A stretch of 64,000 nt of DNA, taken from positions 62,001 to 126,000 of the forward strand of contig NZ_FPJW01000003.1 of assembly GCF_900119735.1 (NCBI RefSeq), in the 5' to 3' direction. The notes under the pieces are model-generated. The model was not told the origin of the DNA and did no database searches. It worked only from the letters and a program-made list of their open reading frames with translations. Of this stretch, positions 27,536-36,534 are shown piece by piece. The translations under genes were made by a program, and so were the position numbers. The first letter of the stretch is position 1; the number at the start of each line of letters is the position of its first letter. Source of the stretch: Marinospirillum alkaliphilum DSM 21637 (GTDB taxonomy: Bacteria; Pseudomonadota; Gammaproteobacteria; Pseudomonadales; Halomonadaceae).

Positions 27536-28582
27536 TCAGCCCTTTTCTGGGTGGGTTTGGTCTGGGTTGCGAAACAACAGCATGGCATCCCCGTAACTGA
27601 AAAAGCGATACTGCTCGGCCACTGCCGCCTGATAGGCCTGCATCACCAGCTGATAACCGGCAAAACTGCTGACCAGCATCAGCAGGGTGGATTCAGGCAG
27701 GTGAAAGTTGGTCACCAGCAGATCAACACACCGCCAGCGGTAGCCGGGATAAATGAAGATACTGGTTTCGCCGGTATAAGGATGGATTTCACCGGACTGA
27801 CTGGCGGTTTCCAGGCAGCGCACACTGGTGGTACCAACAGCAATGATTCGTCCACCAGCAGCCTGTGTGGCCTGAACCTGGGCAGCAACTTCGGCCGTCA
27901 CTTCCAGCCATTCACTGTGCATTTCATGGTCTTCCAGGCGGTCTGCCTTGACCGGTTGAAACGTACCGGCACCCACGTGCAGGGTGACAAAGGCAGTCTG
28001 CACACCCTTGTCACGGATCTGCTGCAGCAGGGCTTCGTCAAAGTGCAGTCCGGCAGTGGGCGCTGCCACCGCACCGGGGCGCTGGGCATAAACCGTCTGA
28101 TAGCGCTCACGGTCTTCCTCGGCATCGGCCCGGTCGATGTAAGGGGGCAGTGGCAGATGGCCGTGCTGTTCCAGCAGTTGCAGCAGCGGTGTATCACCCA
28201 GAAAGGTGAGGCAGAACAGCGCACCCTGACGCCCCGTGCACTCGGCTTCGATGCCGCCTTCCAGCAACAGACGACTCCCCTGTTTCGGTGCTTTGCTGGC
28301 GCGGATATGAGCCAGAGCGCGGTGTTCATCCAGCGGTCGCTCAATCAAAACCTCTATCTTGCCGCCTGTGGCCTTTTGGCCGAATAACCGGGCCGGAATC
28401 ACACGGGTATTGTTAAACACCATCAGGTCGCCGGGTTGCAGGTAATCCAGCAGGTCCGGGAACTGGCGATGCTCAAGCTGCTGATCCTTTAACACCAACA
28501 GGCGCGAGCCCCGTCGCTCCGCGGTTGGAAAGCGGGCAATCAATTCATCGGGCAGGTCAAAATGAAAGTCACTGCGTTGCAT
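27536..28582 (-). CDS. queA: S-adenosylmethionine:tRNA ribosyltransferase-isomerase
   Basis: The 348-residue enzyme transfers the ribosyl part of SAM to preQ1-tRNA to make epoxyqueuosine. Typical motifs are [22 protein letters not shown] at the start, [14 protein letters not shown], and [12 protein letters not shown] with THVGAGTF-like [14 protein letters not shown]. It heads the queA-tgt-yajC-secD-secF unit, an order common in Gammaproteobacteria. Its promoter must lie in 28583-28775, shared divergently with the phosphate transporter gene. Confidence 0.96.
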   Translation of the reverse strand: MQRSDFHFDLPDELIARFPTAERRGSRLLVLKDQQLEHRQFPDLLDYLQPGDLMVFNNTRVIPARLFGQKATGGKIEVLIERPLDEHRALAHIRASKAPKQGSRLLLEGGIEAECTGRQGALFCLTFLGDTPLLQLLEQHGHLPLPPYIDRADAEEDRERYQTVYAQRPGAVAAPTAGLHFDEALLQQIRDKGVQTAFVTLHVGAGTFQPVKADRLEDHEMHSEWLEVTAEVAAQVQATQAAGGRIIAVGTTSVRCLETASQSGEIHPYTGETSIFIYPGYRWRCVDLLVTNFHLPESTLLMLVSSFAGYQLVMQAYQAAVAEQYRFFSYGDAMLLFRNPDQTHPEKG

Positions 28583-28732
28583 GGGTCATGGCTCAGGGAT
28601 GGAAGAAAACGCGGCATTTTACCCCAGAAACAGGGCTTGGTCATGGAAAGCCGGTTGCCTGGTCGGGAACAAGTTTGATGCAGGTATGTATGTGAGCGGT
28701 CAGTTACGGCTATAATCCTGCCAGTAAAAAAT

Positions 28733-28750
28733 CTGTCATCTTTCTGTAAT
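28733..28750 (+). promoter_or_regulatory. Candidate Pho box upstream of the Na/Pi cotransporter gene
   Basis: CTGTCAT at 28733-28739 and CTGTAAT at 28744-28750, separated by 4 bp, match the PhoB-box layout (two 7-bp CTGTCAT repeats with 4-bp spacing); the first is exact and the second differs at one base. It ends 25 bp before the start codon of a phosphate transporter, so the function fits. A TATAAT at 28711-28716 is the best -10 for a constitutive promoter but lacks a good -35. Confidence 0.65.
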
Positions 28751-28775
28751 AGCCGACAATACTAAGTGGTGATTC

Positions 28776-30521
28776 ATGACTTATTCGCTGTTTGATTTTC
28801 TCCAGCTCATTGGTGCACTGGGGATATTCATCTTCGGCATGAAAATTTTCAGTGAGGGCTTGCAGAAGATTGCCGGCAACCGCCTGAAAAGCATCCTGGG
28901 CGGTATGACGCGTAACCGTTTAACAGGTGTTATCACGGGTTTTGGCGCCACAGCCATTACCCAGTCATCCACCACCACCACAGTGATGGCGGTCAGTTTT
29001 GTGAATGCTGGTCTGTTGACCTTTGTGCAGTCCACTGGGGTCATCATGGGTGCCAACATCGGCACCACCATCACTGCCTGGCTGGTAGCCCTGTTTGGCT
29101 TCAAGTTCAAAATCACACCCATTGCCCTGGCGGTGATCGGTATTTTCTTTGCGTTTCTCTTCTCCAAAAACGCCCGTTGGCGCAACATCGCTGAGGCCAT
29201 GGTGGGTTTTGGTATCCTGTTTATCGGCCTGGAGTTCATCAAGGGGTCAGTGCCGGAGATCAGCAGCAACCCGGCGATGTTTGCCTTCCTCGACAGCTTC
29301 ACCGATTACGGCTACCTGTCACTGATTTTCTTTATTTTTGTCGGCACCCTGTTAACGCTGTTGACCCAGTCTTCTTCGGCGGCCACCGCCATCACACTGG
29401 TGATGTTGTTTGAAGGCTGGGTATCCTTCCCCATAGCGGCGGCCATGATTCTGGGTGAAAACATCGGTACCACGGTGACCGCCAACATCGCAGCGCTGGT
29501 GGGGAATGTACACGCCAAACGAGCAGCACGTTTCCACTTCTTCTTCAACATCATCGGGGTGACCTGGATGATGGTGATTATTTTTCCGATACTGCATCTG
29601 CTGGATATGGTTGTGCAGTTTTTCACCGATTTGCCGGTGTCGGTACTGAGTGGTGCCCCTGAGGCACGTGCCAACGCCACCCTGGCGCTGTCACTGTTCC
29701 ACACCACTTTTAACGTGCTGAACGTGCTGCTGTTGTTTGCCTTTGTACCGTTGATTGTGCGCTTTGTGGAGTACATTCAGCCGGATCGGGGTGGAGAAGC
29801 CGATGAATTCCATCTGCGCCACATCAGTTCTGGTTTGATGACTTCCCCCTTGATCTCTGTGGAGCAGGCACAGAAGGAAATCCAGCAGTTTGCCGGTGTC
29901 ATTGAAAAGATGCATGCCGGTGTCAGTGAGTTGCTGTTTGATCCTGAAGCCGATCGTGAAAAGCTGGCTCAGAAAATTCGCCAGTACGAAAAAACCACTG
30001 ATCAGTTGGAAATCGAAATTTCCGATTATCTGGTGCGCATCAGTGAGCGGACCAACCTTGAGCATGAGCTGACCGAACGTATTCGCAACATGCAGACCAT
30101 GATTAACGATCTGGAGCGGATTGCTGATATTTATTATCAGATCACCAAGCTGGCTGATCGTCTGCATGAATCCAAGGCCAGCTGGCCGGATGAGGCTTAT
30201 GAGGAAATCCGGGTGATGATGGATGCCCTGCATCAGGCGATCCAGAACATGGTGTTGAATGTGGCACGTGAGCCGCGTCAGATCAAGTTGGAAGAGGCGA
30301 TTGCGATGGAGAAGCAGGTCAACAAGCTGCGCAACCAGTTCCGCGAAAACCACTACTCCCGACTGGAAAATGGTAACTACTCGCCGCGTGCCGGTGTGGT
30401 GTTTATTGATGCCCTCAATCGCCTGGAGCGCATTGGTGATCACGTGATCAACGTGAACGAGTTCGCTTCGGGTCACCGCCTCAAGGACAAGCGTGTGGCT
30501 AGTACCAAGCGAACTAACTGA
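28776..30521 (+). CDS. Na+/phosphate cotransporter with C-terminal PhoU-like domain
   Basis: A 581-residue inner-membrane protein. Two inverted Na/Pi-cotransporter repeats carry the hallmark QSS motifs (AITQSSTTTTVMAV near 66 and LTQSSSAATAIT near 200) within about eight helices. The last about 220 residues form a helical PhoU-like domain (ERIRNMQTMINDLERIADI and NRLERIGDHVINVNEF). Family members import phosphate with sodium; the PhoU part probably senses phosphate state. A candidate Pho box lies directly upstream. The ribosome binding site is weak (AAGTGG). A 16-bp perfect inverted repeat follows the stop. Confidence 0.94.
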   Translation: MTYSLFDFLQLIGALGIFIFGMKIFSEGLQKIAGNRLKSILGGMTRNRLTGVITGFGATAITQSSTTTTVMAVSFVNAGLLTFVQSTGVIMGANIGTTITAWLVALFGFKFKITPIALAVIGIFFAFLFSKNARWRNIAEAMVGFGILFIGLEFIKGSVPEISSNPAMFAFLDSFTDYGYLSLIFFIFVGTLLTLLTQSSSAATAITLVMLFEGWVSFPIAAAMILGENIGTTVTANIAALVGNVHAKRAARFHFFFNIIGVTWMMVIIFPILHLLDMVVQFFTDLPVSVLSGAPEARANATLALSLFHTTFNVLNVLLLFAFVPLIVRFVEYIQPDRGGEADEFHLRHISSGLMTSPLISVEQAQKEIQQFAGVIEKMHAGVSELLFDPEADREKLAQKIRQYEKTTDQLEIEISDYLVRISERTNLEHELTERIRNMQTMINDLERIADIYYQITKLADRLHESKASWPDEAYEEIRVMMDALHQAIQNMVLNVAREPRQIKLEEAIAMEKQVNKLRNQFRENHYSRLENGNYSPRAGVVFIDALNRLERIGDHVINVNEFASGHRLKDKRVASTKRTN

Positions 30522-30522
30522 T

Positions 30523-30570
30523 TTCTTTGCGCCCGAGTTGCATTCAGGTGATTGACTCGGGCGCAAAGAA
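30523..30570 (+). terminator. Perfect 16-bp hairpin after the Na/Pi cotransporter gene
   Basis: The 16 bases at 30523-30538 are repeated inverted at 30555-30570 around a 16-nt loop, starting two bases after the stop codon. The stem is G+C-rich in its centre (GCGCCCGAG). No T run follows; instead the tRNA-Leu promoter -10 begins four bases later, so the second arm lies inside that promoter. It may terminate, stabilise the upstream mRNA, or insulate the tRNA promoter. Confidence 0.65.
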
Positions 30571-30579
30571 CCCTATAAT
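30552..30579 (+). promoter_or_regulatory. Sigma-70 promoter of tRNA-Leu
   Basis: TTGACT at 30552-30557 and a perfect TATAAT at 30574-30579 are 16 bp apart. Transcription would start near 30586, about 42 bp before the tRNA. The spacer is occupied by the 3' arm of the preceding hairpin. Confidence 0.8.
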
Positions 30580-30627
30580 GCTGCCCACTACCGAAGCAGT
30601 GAATCACTGTTTCAAGCCCTTCAAATT

Positions 30628-30714
30628 GCCGGAATGGCGGAATCGGTAGACGCAGCGGATTCAAAATCCGCCGCCCGAAAGGGTGTGCCGGTTCGAGTCC
30701 GGCTTCCGGTACCA
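30628..30714 (+). tRNA. tRNA-Leu (anticodon CAA)
   Basis: An 87-nt class II tRNA with encoded CCA. The acceptor stem pairs GCCGGAA with TTCCGGT (one G-T wobble); the anticodon stem GCGGA/TCCGC encloses loop TTCAAAA, giving CAA for UUG codons. A long variable arm (CCGAAAGG region) and the T loop GGTTCGAGTCC are clear. Confidence 0.97.
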
Positions 30715-30883
30715 GTAATACTCTGTAATATCAAAAGCCTGGCGTCATAAAGGCTTGCGGTGATCAGCAGCAGCCTCAGCATGCCCAGCTTACTCCCACG
30801 CTGCTTTTTAAGAAGCGCCTGATTCATGTCATGAGCGTATTTCAATGCAACATCATCTGGCACAAGAATTAATCAGATGGTGC

Positions 30884-32401
30884 TTAAGCAACTTCGATGC
30901 GGTTACGCCCACGTTCCTTGGCATTATAGAGTGCAACATCAGCTCGTTTCATAAGGCTTTCCAGGCTTTCTTTGGCTCGATAAGTTGTTATGCCCAGGCT
31001 GGCGGTAATGGTTCGTTCCGGTGCAGACTTAAGTTTGCTGATCTGTTGCGACAGCTGGTTGGCAAATTCGATGGCAGTATTCAGATCGGTATTGGGTAGC
31101 AGCAGTACAAACTCTTCTCCGCCCCAGCGGGCGCTCAAGTGATGTTTGCCGCACTTGCTTTTAATGACGCGGGAAATGTCGATCAGCACCTGGTCGCCAA
31201 TATCGTGGCCGTAACAGTCATTGATCTGTTTAAAGTGATCAATATCCAGCATGATCAGGACCGGTGGCTGGTTCTGAGTCTTGTGGTGCGCCAGCGTGTT
31301 GTAGTGACTCAACATGCGGTTGGCTGAATCACTGAAGCAGCGTCGATTGGAAAGGCTGGTCAGTGGGTCTGTGGTGGCCAGTAAGTGCATTTCCATCGCC
31401 TGTTGAAAGTTGCGGATGTATTCGCGGGCACCAAAAATCAAGGATAAGCACAGGCTGGTTGCAGCAATCAGATAAAGAAACAGCATCTGGCGCCAGGTGG
31501 CGATGGCAGCACTGGTTTGTTCGCCTACCACCACAATAAAAGGCAGGTCACCAATTCTGCGCAGTGACCAGATGCGTTCAATGCCGTCCACAGGTGAAAT
31601 CAAACGGTGTGAATAATGTTCTTCAGAAGGGTTTTTTGCCATTCTGTTGAGGTGTTCTTCTTCAATCTGCATGCCGATGTTTTGTGCAATAAAGGGTTTT
31701 CGAGCCAGCAGGCGAGAGTTGAGGTCGTAGAGGGTAATCACGTTGTGTGGTTCCAGCTCGATCAAATCCAGCCACTGCTGAAAAAAGCTCAGATCCAGGC
31801 CTGCCAGTGCAAAACCATCAAGCGCTCCTGTTGCATCAGTCAGCGGGTAAGACACAGTGACGTTCTGGGTGTGATCAACCGAGGTGAACATGTTGCTGAC
31901 TTTCAGGCCTGTCAGCGGTTCTTTTTGTGCCAGGGTGCAGTATTCACGCTGATGCGCCAGAGCATCAAAACCCAGGTTGATGCCAATGGTGGTGTGGGTC
32001 ACAACACAATCCCGATCCAGCATGCCAAGAAAAACAAAGTTGGGTGCTCGCTGCACACGTTCAATAATCCATGCGGTTTGTTGGGCGTGCTGCTCGGGGT
32101 TGGTGGTGGGGTAAATAAGCTCCTGTGCATCAAATCCTCTGGCCGTTTCCTGCAGCACAAACCGGGTCAGCTCAAAAGACTTTTCAACCCATTCGGCAAT
32201 CAGGAAGCTTTTGGAGGTCGCCCTTTCTGTGGCTGTAGCCAGTGCAGTGCGATAAGAGATTGCCAGCTGAGTGGTGCTGGTGAAGAGGATGATGGTAATA
32301 AAGCCGAAGCAAAGCATCCAGACGAGTGCGGTGCGTTGCCGTAAGGCTTTTTTAAAGCTTGCTGACTGTTGGGCGGTTTTCACTCTTTGCTCTGAACTCA
32401 T
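30884..32401 (-). CDS. Diguanylate cyclase with Cache-like periplasmic sensor
   Basis: The 505-residue protein has an N-terminal helix (about 27-50), a periplasmic sensor of about 250 residues that looks like a double Cache domain, a second helix (about 300-325) and a C-terminal GGDEF domain. The active site GGEEF is intact, with DPLTSLSNRR at the domain start and LDIDHFKQINDCYGHDIGD, so c-di-GMP synthesis is expected. The RxxD product-inhibition site is absent (GKHH at that position), so it should not be feedback-inhibited there. It could feed the BcsA PilZ domain, though that is inference. Confidence 0.93.
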   Translation of the reverse strand: MSSEQRVKTAQQSASFKKALRQRTALVWMLCFGFITIILFTSTTQLAISYRTALATATERATSKSFLIAEWVEKSFELTRFVLQETARGFDAQELIYPTTNPEQHAQQTAWIIERVQRAPNFVFLGMLDRDCVVTHTTIGINLGFDALAHQREYCTLAQKEPLTGLKVSNMFTSVDHTQNVTVSYPLTDATGALDGFALAGLDLSFFQQWLDLIELEPHNVITLYDLNSRLLARKPFIAQNIGMQIEEEHLNRMAKNPSEEHYSHRLISPVDGIERIWSLRRIGDLPFIVVVGEQTSAAIATWRQMLFLYLIAATSLCLSLIFGAREYIRNFQQAMEMHLLATTDPLTSLSNRRCFSDSANRMLSHYNTLAHHKTQNQPPVLIMLDIDHFKQINDCYGHDIGDQVLIDISRVIKSKCGKHHLSARWGGEEFVLLLPNTDLNTAIEFANQLSQQISKLKSAPERTITASLGITTYRAKESLESLMKRADVALYNAKERGRNRIEVA

Positions 32402-32596
32402 TTACAAAAAAATACCATTCGATTCCTAATTTAACACCATTTGTTTTATTGATGCGAGTCCAGGCGCGGCCCGTGATCTGAGAGGAGTGAGATTTAATGT
32501 TTTTCTAACTGTTCATGGCGCTTCTTAAAGCCATTGATAATTTCTGGGCGCCCGTTAGAATCCTTGAGTCTCTTTTCGGCTAGGGTGGGCTGTGTG

Positions 32597-33889
32597 GTGT
32601 CAATTAATGAGTGGGCCAGGGATTTTACCCGCGGATTCAGGATTCTGGGAGCCATGGCTTTTTGCGCCCTGGCGTTGATGGCCAGTACACTTTACGAAAT
32701 CCATAAAACCAGGGTGCATCTGCAGGAGAGTTATGAGCAGGGCACTATTTTTCTGGTTGAGAACGCAGCCAGTCTGTTAAATCACTATCACCAACGTCAC
32801 CTGTCCGGTGAGTTGACCCTGTCTCAAGCACAACACGAAGCATTGCAAGCCCTTTCCAGTATTCGTTTTGATCGCGGCAACTATATTTTTGTGGGTGACC
32901 GTGATGGTATTTCGCTGGCCAATGGTGTGGCTGAACTGGTGGGTACCAATATTCTGGATGTGCGTGACCCGGAGGGGCGTTACCTGGTGCGTGAGCTTTA
33001 TCAGGTGGCCATTGAAGGCGGTGGTTTTGTTCATTACCTCTGGCCAACACCGGGTAAAAATGATGCCTTTCATCTCAAGAGCAGTTATGCCGTTTATTTT
33101 GCTCCCTGGGAGTGGACACTGGGTGCGGGCCTTAATACCACTTATCTGAATCAGGCCATACGCCAGGCCCGTTTGCATTCGGTGCTGGGTAGCCTGGCTA
33201 TTTTTGTGCTGTTCAGCCTGTTGCTGTTGCTCAGTCATTTGGTGGTGCGTTACCGCAATCATGCTGAGCGTCAGGTTGAAGATGCACGCCACCGCAACCC
33301 GCTGACTGCTTTGCCGGGTAATCAGCCGATTGCCGTTGAACTGGAAACGCGTCTGGCAAAGGGTGCCGGTTTTGTTTTTGCTTATGTCGATCTGGATCAG
33401 TTTAAAGCCTTTAATGATGCTTATGGTTATGTGCGCGGAGACAGGTTGTTAAGCAGTCTGGCGGACCTATTACAGCGGCATTTTTCCGAGCAGGGTGAGT
33501 TTGTTGGGCATATCGGTGGGGATGATTTTGTGCTCTTGTGCCAAAAGCCGGATTGGCAGCAGCGTTTGAGTGAAATGGCAAAGGACTTTGCGCGGGTGAG
33601 TCAGGCATTTTATTCCGATGAGAACCGTAAGGCTGGTGGTATCAATGTCCGGGATCGTTTTGGTGTAGAGCGCTTTTTCCCCTTTGTGAGCCTTTCAATT
33701 GGCGCCTTGACTGTAGCGTCGGGTAGTGCAGCACGCCCGGAGGAATTAACGGCACGGGTATCTGAGCTGAAAATCAAGGCGAAGGCACTGAATTACTCTT
33801 GCATGCTGCTGCAGAACCCGGATGGTGCTATCGAGCAGATTCGCTTGCTTGAGGAGCCTGAGCTGGAGCCTGTCGCCGCTCAGGCTTGA
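32597..33889 (+). CDS. Single-Cache sensor protein with variant GGDDF domain
   Basis: About 430 residues: a helix near the N-terminus (around RILGAMAFCALALMAS), a periplasmic single Cache domain (GNYIFVGDRDG, LVGTNILDVRDPEG, WEWTLGAGL), a second helix and a GGDEF-like domain. The signature is GGDDF rather than GGDEF/GGEEF and the domain start is LTALPGN, so catalysis is uncertain; it may bind GTP or act as a sensor. The start is unclear: no in-frame ATG precedes 32654. The GTG at 32597 follows AGGG and GGTGGG at a sensible distance; a TTG at 32534 would add 21 residues. It is divergent from the diguanylate cyclase gene. Confidence 0.82.
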   Translation: MSINEWARDFTRGFRILGAMAFCALALMASTLYEIHKTRVHLQESYEQGTIFLVENAASLLNHYHQRHLSGELTLSQAQHEALQALSSIRFDRGNYIFVGDRDGISLANGVAELVGTNILDVRDPEGRYLVRELYQVAIEGGGFVHYLWPTPGKNDAFHLKSSYAVYFAPWEWTLGAGLNTTYLNQAIRQARLHSVLGSLAIFVLFSLLLLLSHLVVRYRNHAERQVEDARHRNPLTALPGNQPIAVELETRLAKGAGFVFAYVDLDQFKAFNDAYGYVRGDRLLSSLADLLQRHFSEQGEFVGHIGGDDFVLLCQKPDWQQRLSEMAKDFARVSQAFYSDENRKAGGINVRDRFGVERFFPFVSLSIGALTVASGSAARPEELTARVSELKIKAKALNYSCMLLQNPDGAIEQIRLLEEPELEPVAAQA

Positions 33890-33903
33890 ATTTTGCCGAT
33901 CAA

Positions 33904-33933
33904 CCACAATATCAGGGGTATCTGATATTGTGG
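33904..33933 (+). promoter_or_regulatory. Perfect 12-bp inverted repeat overlapping the trxC ribosome binding site
   Basis: CCACAATATCAG at 33904-33915 is repeated inverted at 33922-33933 around a 6-nt spacer. The second arm covers the first two G of the trxC ribosome binding site (GGAG 33932-33935; ATG at 33942). As RNA it would fold into a 12-bp hairpin masking that site; as DNA it could be an operator. It starts 15 bp after the preceding gene's stop and is not followed by a T run. Confidence 0.7.
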
Positions 33934-33941
33934 AGTTGTTT

Positions 33942-34382
33942 ATGAGTGACCTGATCCATCTGACCTGCCCTCATTGCCTTGCCCTTAATCGTTTGCCCGC
34001 ACAGCGGCTGCTTGATCAGCCCAAGTGTGGCAAGTGCCACCAACCTGTTATCAGCTCCACTCCTCTTGATGCCAATGAGCAGTCTTTTGATGCGCTGGTA
34101 TTAAAGGGCGATTTGCCGGTGGTGGTGGATTTCTGGGCCAGTTGGTGCGGACCCTGCCGAATGATGGCGCCAGTATTTGCTCAAGTAGCCGCAGACCTGG
34201 CAACCCAGGCTCGATTTGTGAAGCTGGACACTGAGGCTAACCAGGCATTGGCAGCACGCTACGCGATTCGCAGTATTCCAAGTCTTCTGGTCTTTAAGGG
34301 CGGCAAGGAAATTGCCCGTCAGGCTGGTGCCATGCAGGCCACACAGCTGAAAAGCTGGTTGCGTTCTTTGAATGTGGCGTGA
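33942..34382 (+). CDS. trxC: Thioredoxin 2 (zinc-binding thioredoxin)
   Basis: A 146-residue cytosolic disulfide reductase. The N-terminal zinc ribbon has CPHC and CGKC pairs, as in E. coli TrxC; the thioredoxin fold follows with the active site WASWCGPC and the cis-Pro segment IRSIPSLLVF. The ATG at 33942 follows GGAG by six bases; the same frame is open further upstream inside the previous gene but the family begins here. It lies 52 bp after the GGDDF gene with a palindrome between, and is closed by a strong terminator. Confidence 0.95.
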   Translation: MSDLIHLTCPHCLALNRLPAQRLLDQPKCGKCHQPVISSTPLDANEQSFDALVLKGDLPVVVDFWASWCGPCRMMAPVFAQVAADLATQARFVKLDTEANQALAARYAIRSIPSLLVFKGGKEIARQAGAMQATQLKSWLRSLNVA

Positions 34383-34399
34383 TTGGGTTGTGGGATAAT

Positions 34400-34434
34400 A
34401 ACACAGGGCAGCCAAGCGGCTGCCCTGTGTTTTA
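34400..34434 (+). terminator. Rho-independent terminator of trxC
   Basis: A 14-bp perfect stem (34400-34413 with 34418-34431, tetraloop AAGC) rich in G+C is followed by T residues. It lies between the convergent genes trxC and rpoH and may serve both, although the minus-strand T run is poor. Confidence 0.9.
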
Positions 34435-34472
34435 TGTGGATGGCAAGTTGATTCAGGCCCGCGCAGCTCGAC

Positions 34473-35339
34473 TCAGGCAAGCAGTTCGCCTTGCATGGCC
34501 TGCTTAACCTTGTTCATGGCATTCTTTTCCAGCTGCCGGATACGCTCGGCAGAAACACCATAGACTTCGGCCAGTTCGTGCAGCGTGGCTTTGTTGTCGT
34601 TCAGCCAGCGTTGTTGCAGGATGTCACGACTGCGTTGATCCAGGCTGGATAGTGCTTCCTGCAGGCGGCTGGTGGCATCCAGCTCGGTGTTGTCTGCCTC
34701 AATCATCCGGGCAGGATCATAACGCTGATCTTCCAGGTAGCTGACAGGGGCTACAGCATAACTATCGTCTTCATCATCGGCATAGCCATCAAAGGCTGCA
34801 TCCACTGATGCCAGGCGTCCTTCCATTTCCCTGACGGTTTCCGGCTTCACTTTCAGATCGGCAGCAATGGCTTTGACCTCATCACCATTCAGCCAGCCGA
34901 GGCTTTTTTTGGCGCTGCGCAGATTAAAGAACAGCTTGCGCTGGGCTTTGGTGGTGGCAACCTTAACGATGCGCCAGTTACGCAGTACAAACTCATGAAT
35001 TTCTGCCTTGATCCAATGCACAGCAAAGGACACCAGGCGTACACCCATGGAAGGATCAAAGCGTTTAACGGCTTTCATCAGGCCCACATTGCCTTCCTGA
35101 ATCAGGTCAGCTTCAGACAGGCCGTAACCTTTGTAACTTCTGGCAATGTGAACCACAAAACGCAGGTGAGACATAACCAGCAGTCGGGCTGCTTCAAGGT
35201 CGCCTTCATTTTGCAGGCGATAACCCAGTGACTGTTCTTCCTCGGCGCTCAGCAGTGGAATGGTGTTCACGGTCTGAATGTAAGCATTAAGGTCGCGACC
35301 GGGTGAAAGAATGCCGGCAACTTGTAACTGTGTGCTCAT
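34473..35339 (-). CDS. rpoH: RNA polymerase sigma-32 (heat-shock sigma factor)
   Basis: A 288-residue alternative sigma factor. Region 2 has [43 protein letters not shown], the RpoH box region reads RKLFFNLR, and region 4 ends with [23 protein letters not shown]. These are specific for the heat-shock subgroup. The ATG at 35339 has GGAG seven bases upstream; six further in-frame codons upstream are not needed. It lies downstream of ftsX on the same strand, the usual gammaproteobacterial order. Confidence 0.97.
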   Translation of the reverse strand: MSTQLQVAGILSPGRDLNAYIQTVNTIPLLSAEEEQSLGYRLQNEGDLEAARLLVMSHLRFVVHIARSYKGYGLSEADLIQEGNVGLMKAVKRFDPSMGVRLVSFAVHWIKAEIHEFVLRNWRIVKVATTKAQRKLFFNLRSAKKSLGWLNGDEVKAIAADLKVKPETVREMEGRLASVDAAFDGYADDEDDSYAVAPVSYLEDQRYDPARMIEADNTELDATSRLQEALSSLDQRSRDILQQRWLNDNKATLHELAEVYGVSAERIRQLEKNAMNKVKQAMQGELLA

Positions 35340-35439
35340 GTGTTCTCCGTGCAACAAAACCCTGAGATGAATAAATGAGGGCGTTATATCAGCGATTGCT
35401 CAGACAACAGGGGCCAGGTGGAGTTCCCCTGAGTCTACA

Positions 35440-36534
35440 TCAGCGAGGCTCTATTTTACCCAGATGGCGACCAACTGCAATCCAGGCACCAATCCAGCCC
35501 AGCAGGGTACTGCCAAACAATAACAGCAGTGAATCCTGCAGGCCAAGACCAATCAGGCTGAAGTCACTGGCATAAGCGCTGGCCAGTGAACGCACTGGTC
35601 CGTCCAGCCAGAACAGTGACAGGTTGATCAGTAACCAGGCCATGATGCCGCCACCCAATCCATACCAGATGCCGGTGTAAAGAAAGGGGCGGCGTACAAA
35701 AGCATCGGTGGCACCGATCAGCTTGACCACTACAATTTCCTGGCGACGGTTTTCAATCGCCAGGCGGATGGTATTACCCACCACCAGCAATACGGCAAGC
35801 CCCAGCAGCAGGCCCAGAGCGGTGATCATGCGCTGACCCAGCTCCATGATGTGGTAAAGGCGTTTAACCCAGGCCAGATCCAACTGGGCTTCTTCTACTT
35901 CTGGCAGCAGTTGAAGCTGCTGCACCAGTGCCTGTTGTGCATCAACACCAATCACTGATGGGCGCACAATAATGACGGCTGGCAGCGGGTTGTCATCCAG
36001 ATAACTCAGTGCTTCACCAAAGCCGGAAAACTCCTTGAATTCTGCCAGGGCCTGTTCACGAGACAGGTAGCGTGTTTCTGCTATTTCAGGGCGTAATTGC
36101 AGCTCCTGAGTCAGGCGGCGTCCGGCATCATCACGGACATTGTCTTGCAGATAGAGTGAAATCTGCGCAGTGCCATCCCAGTTACTGGATACCAGTTGGG
36201 CATTGTTAAGGAATACATAAAGCGCTACAGGCAGTGATAAAGCGATGGCAATCACTGCCCAGGTCATCAAGCTGCCGACAGGGGCAGCCAGTAGGCGTGC
36301 CAGGCTATCAGCTGCCATGGCCAGGTGATGACGCCGCCAGGCGGTAAAGCGGGCGGCTTTGCCTACTCCGGATGGACGATTGCCTGATCCGGGGCGCTGG
36401 GTTCTGGGATCGGGGCCAGTGCGTAGACGGTTGGCTGGTTTGCGCGCAGGTGCCTTGGGTGGGGCCTCGCGGCGCGGCCGATCAGCAAAAGTGGCACCAC
36501 TGGGTTTGCTGCTGCCGGGACGTTTTCCGATCAT
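35440..36534 (-). CDS. ftsX: Cell-division protein FtsX
   Basis: The 364-residue inner-membrane partner of FtsE. A long basic, proline-rich N-terminus (about 1-70) precedes four helices; the periplasmic loop between helices 1 and 2 (about 115-235) holds the segment that recruits the murein hydrolase activator EnvC in E. coli. The NTIRLAIENRRQEIVVVKLIGAT segment is the family signature. The start overlaps the ftsE stop as ATGA, and rpoH follows. Confidence 0.95.
   Translation of the reverse strand: MIGKRPGSSKPSGATFADRPRREAPPKAPARKPANRLRTGPDPRTQRPGSGNRPSGVGKAARFTAWRRHHLAMAADSLARLLAAPVGSLMTWAVIAIALSLPVALYVFLNNAQLVSSNWDGTAQISLYLQDNVRDDAGRRLTQELQLRPEIAETRYLSREQALAEFKEFSGFGEALSYLDDNPLPAVIIVRPSVIGVDAQQALVQQLQLLPEVEEAQLDLAWVKRLYHIMELGQRMITALGLLLGLAVLLVVGNTIRLAIENRRQEIVVVKLIGATDAFVRRPFLYTGIWYGLGGGIMAWLLINLSLFWLDGPVRSLASAYASDFSLIGLGLQDSLLLLFGSTLLGWIGAWIAVGRHLGKIEPR

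Noticed and set aside
30621-30863. 80-codon minus-strand frame across tRNA-Leu
   Set aside because: Its C-terminal half is the antisense of the tRNA, a well-known spurious product.
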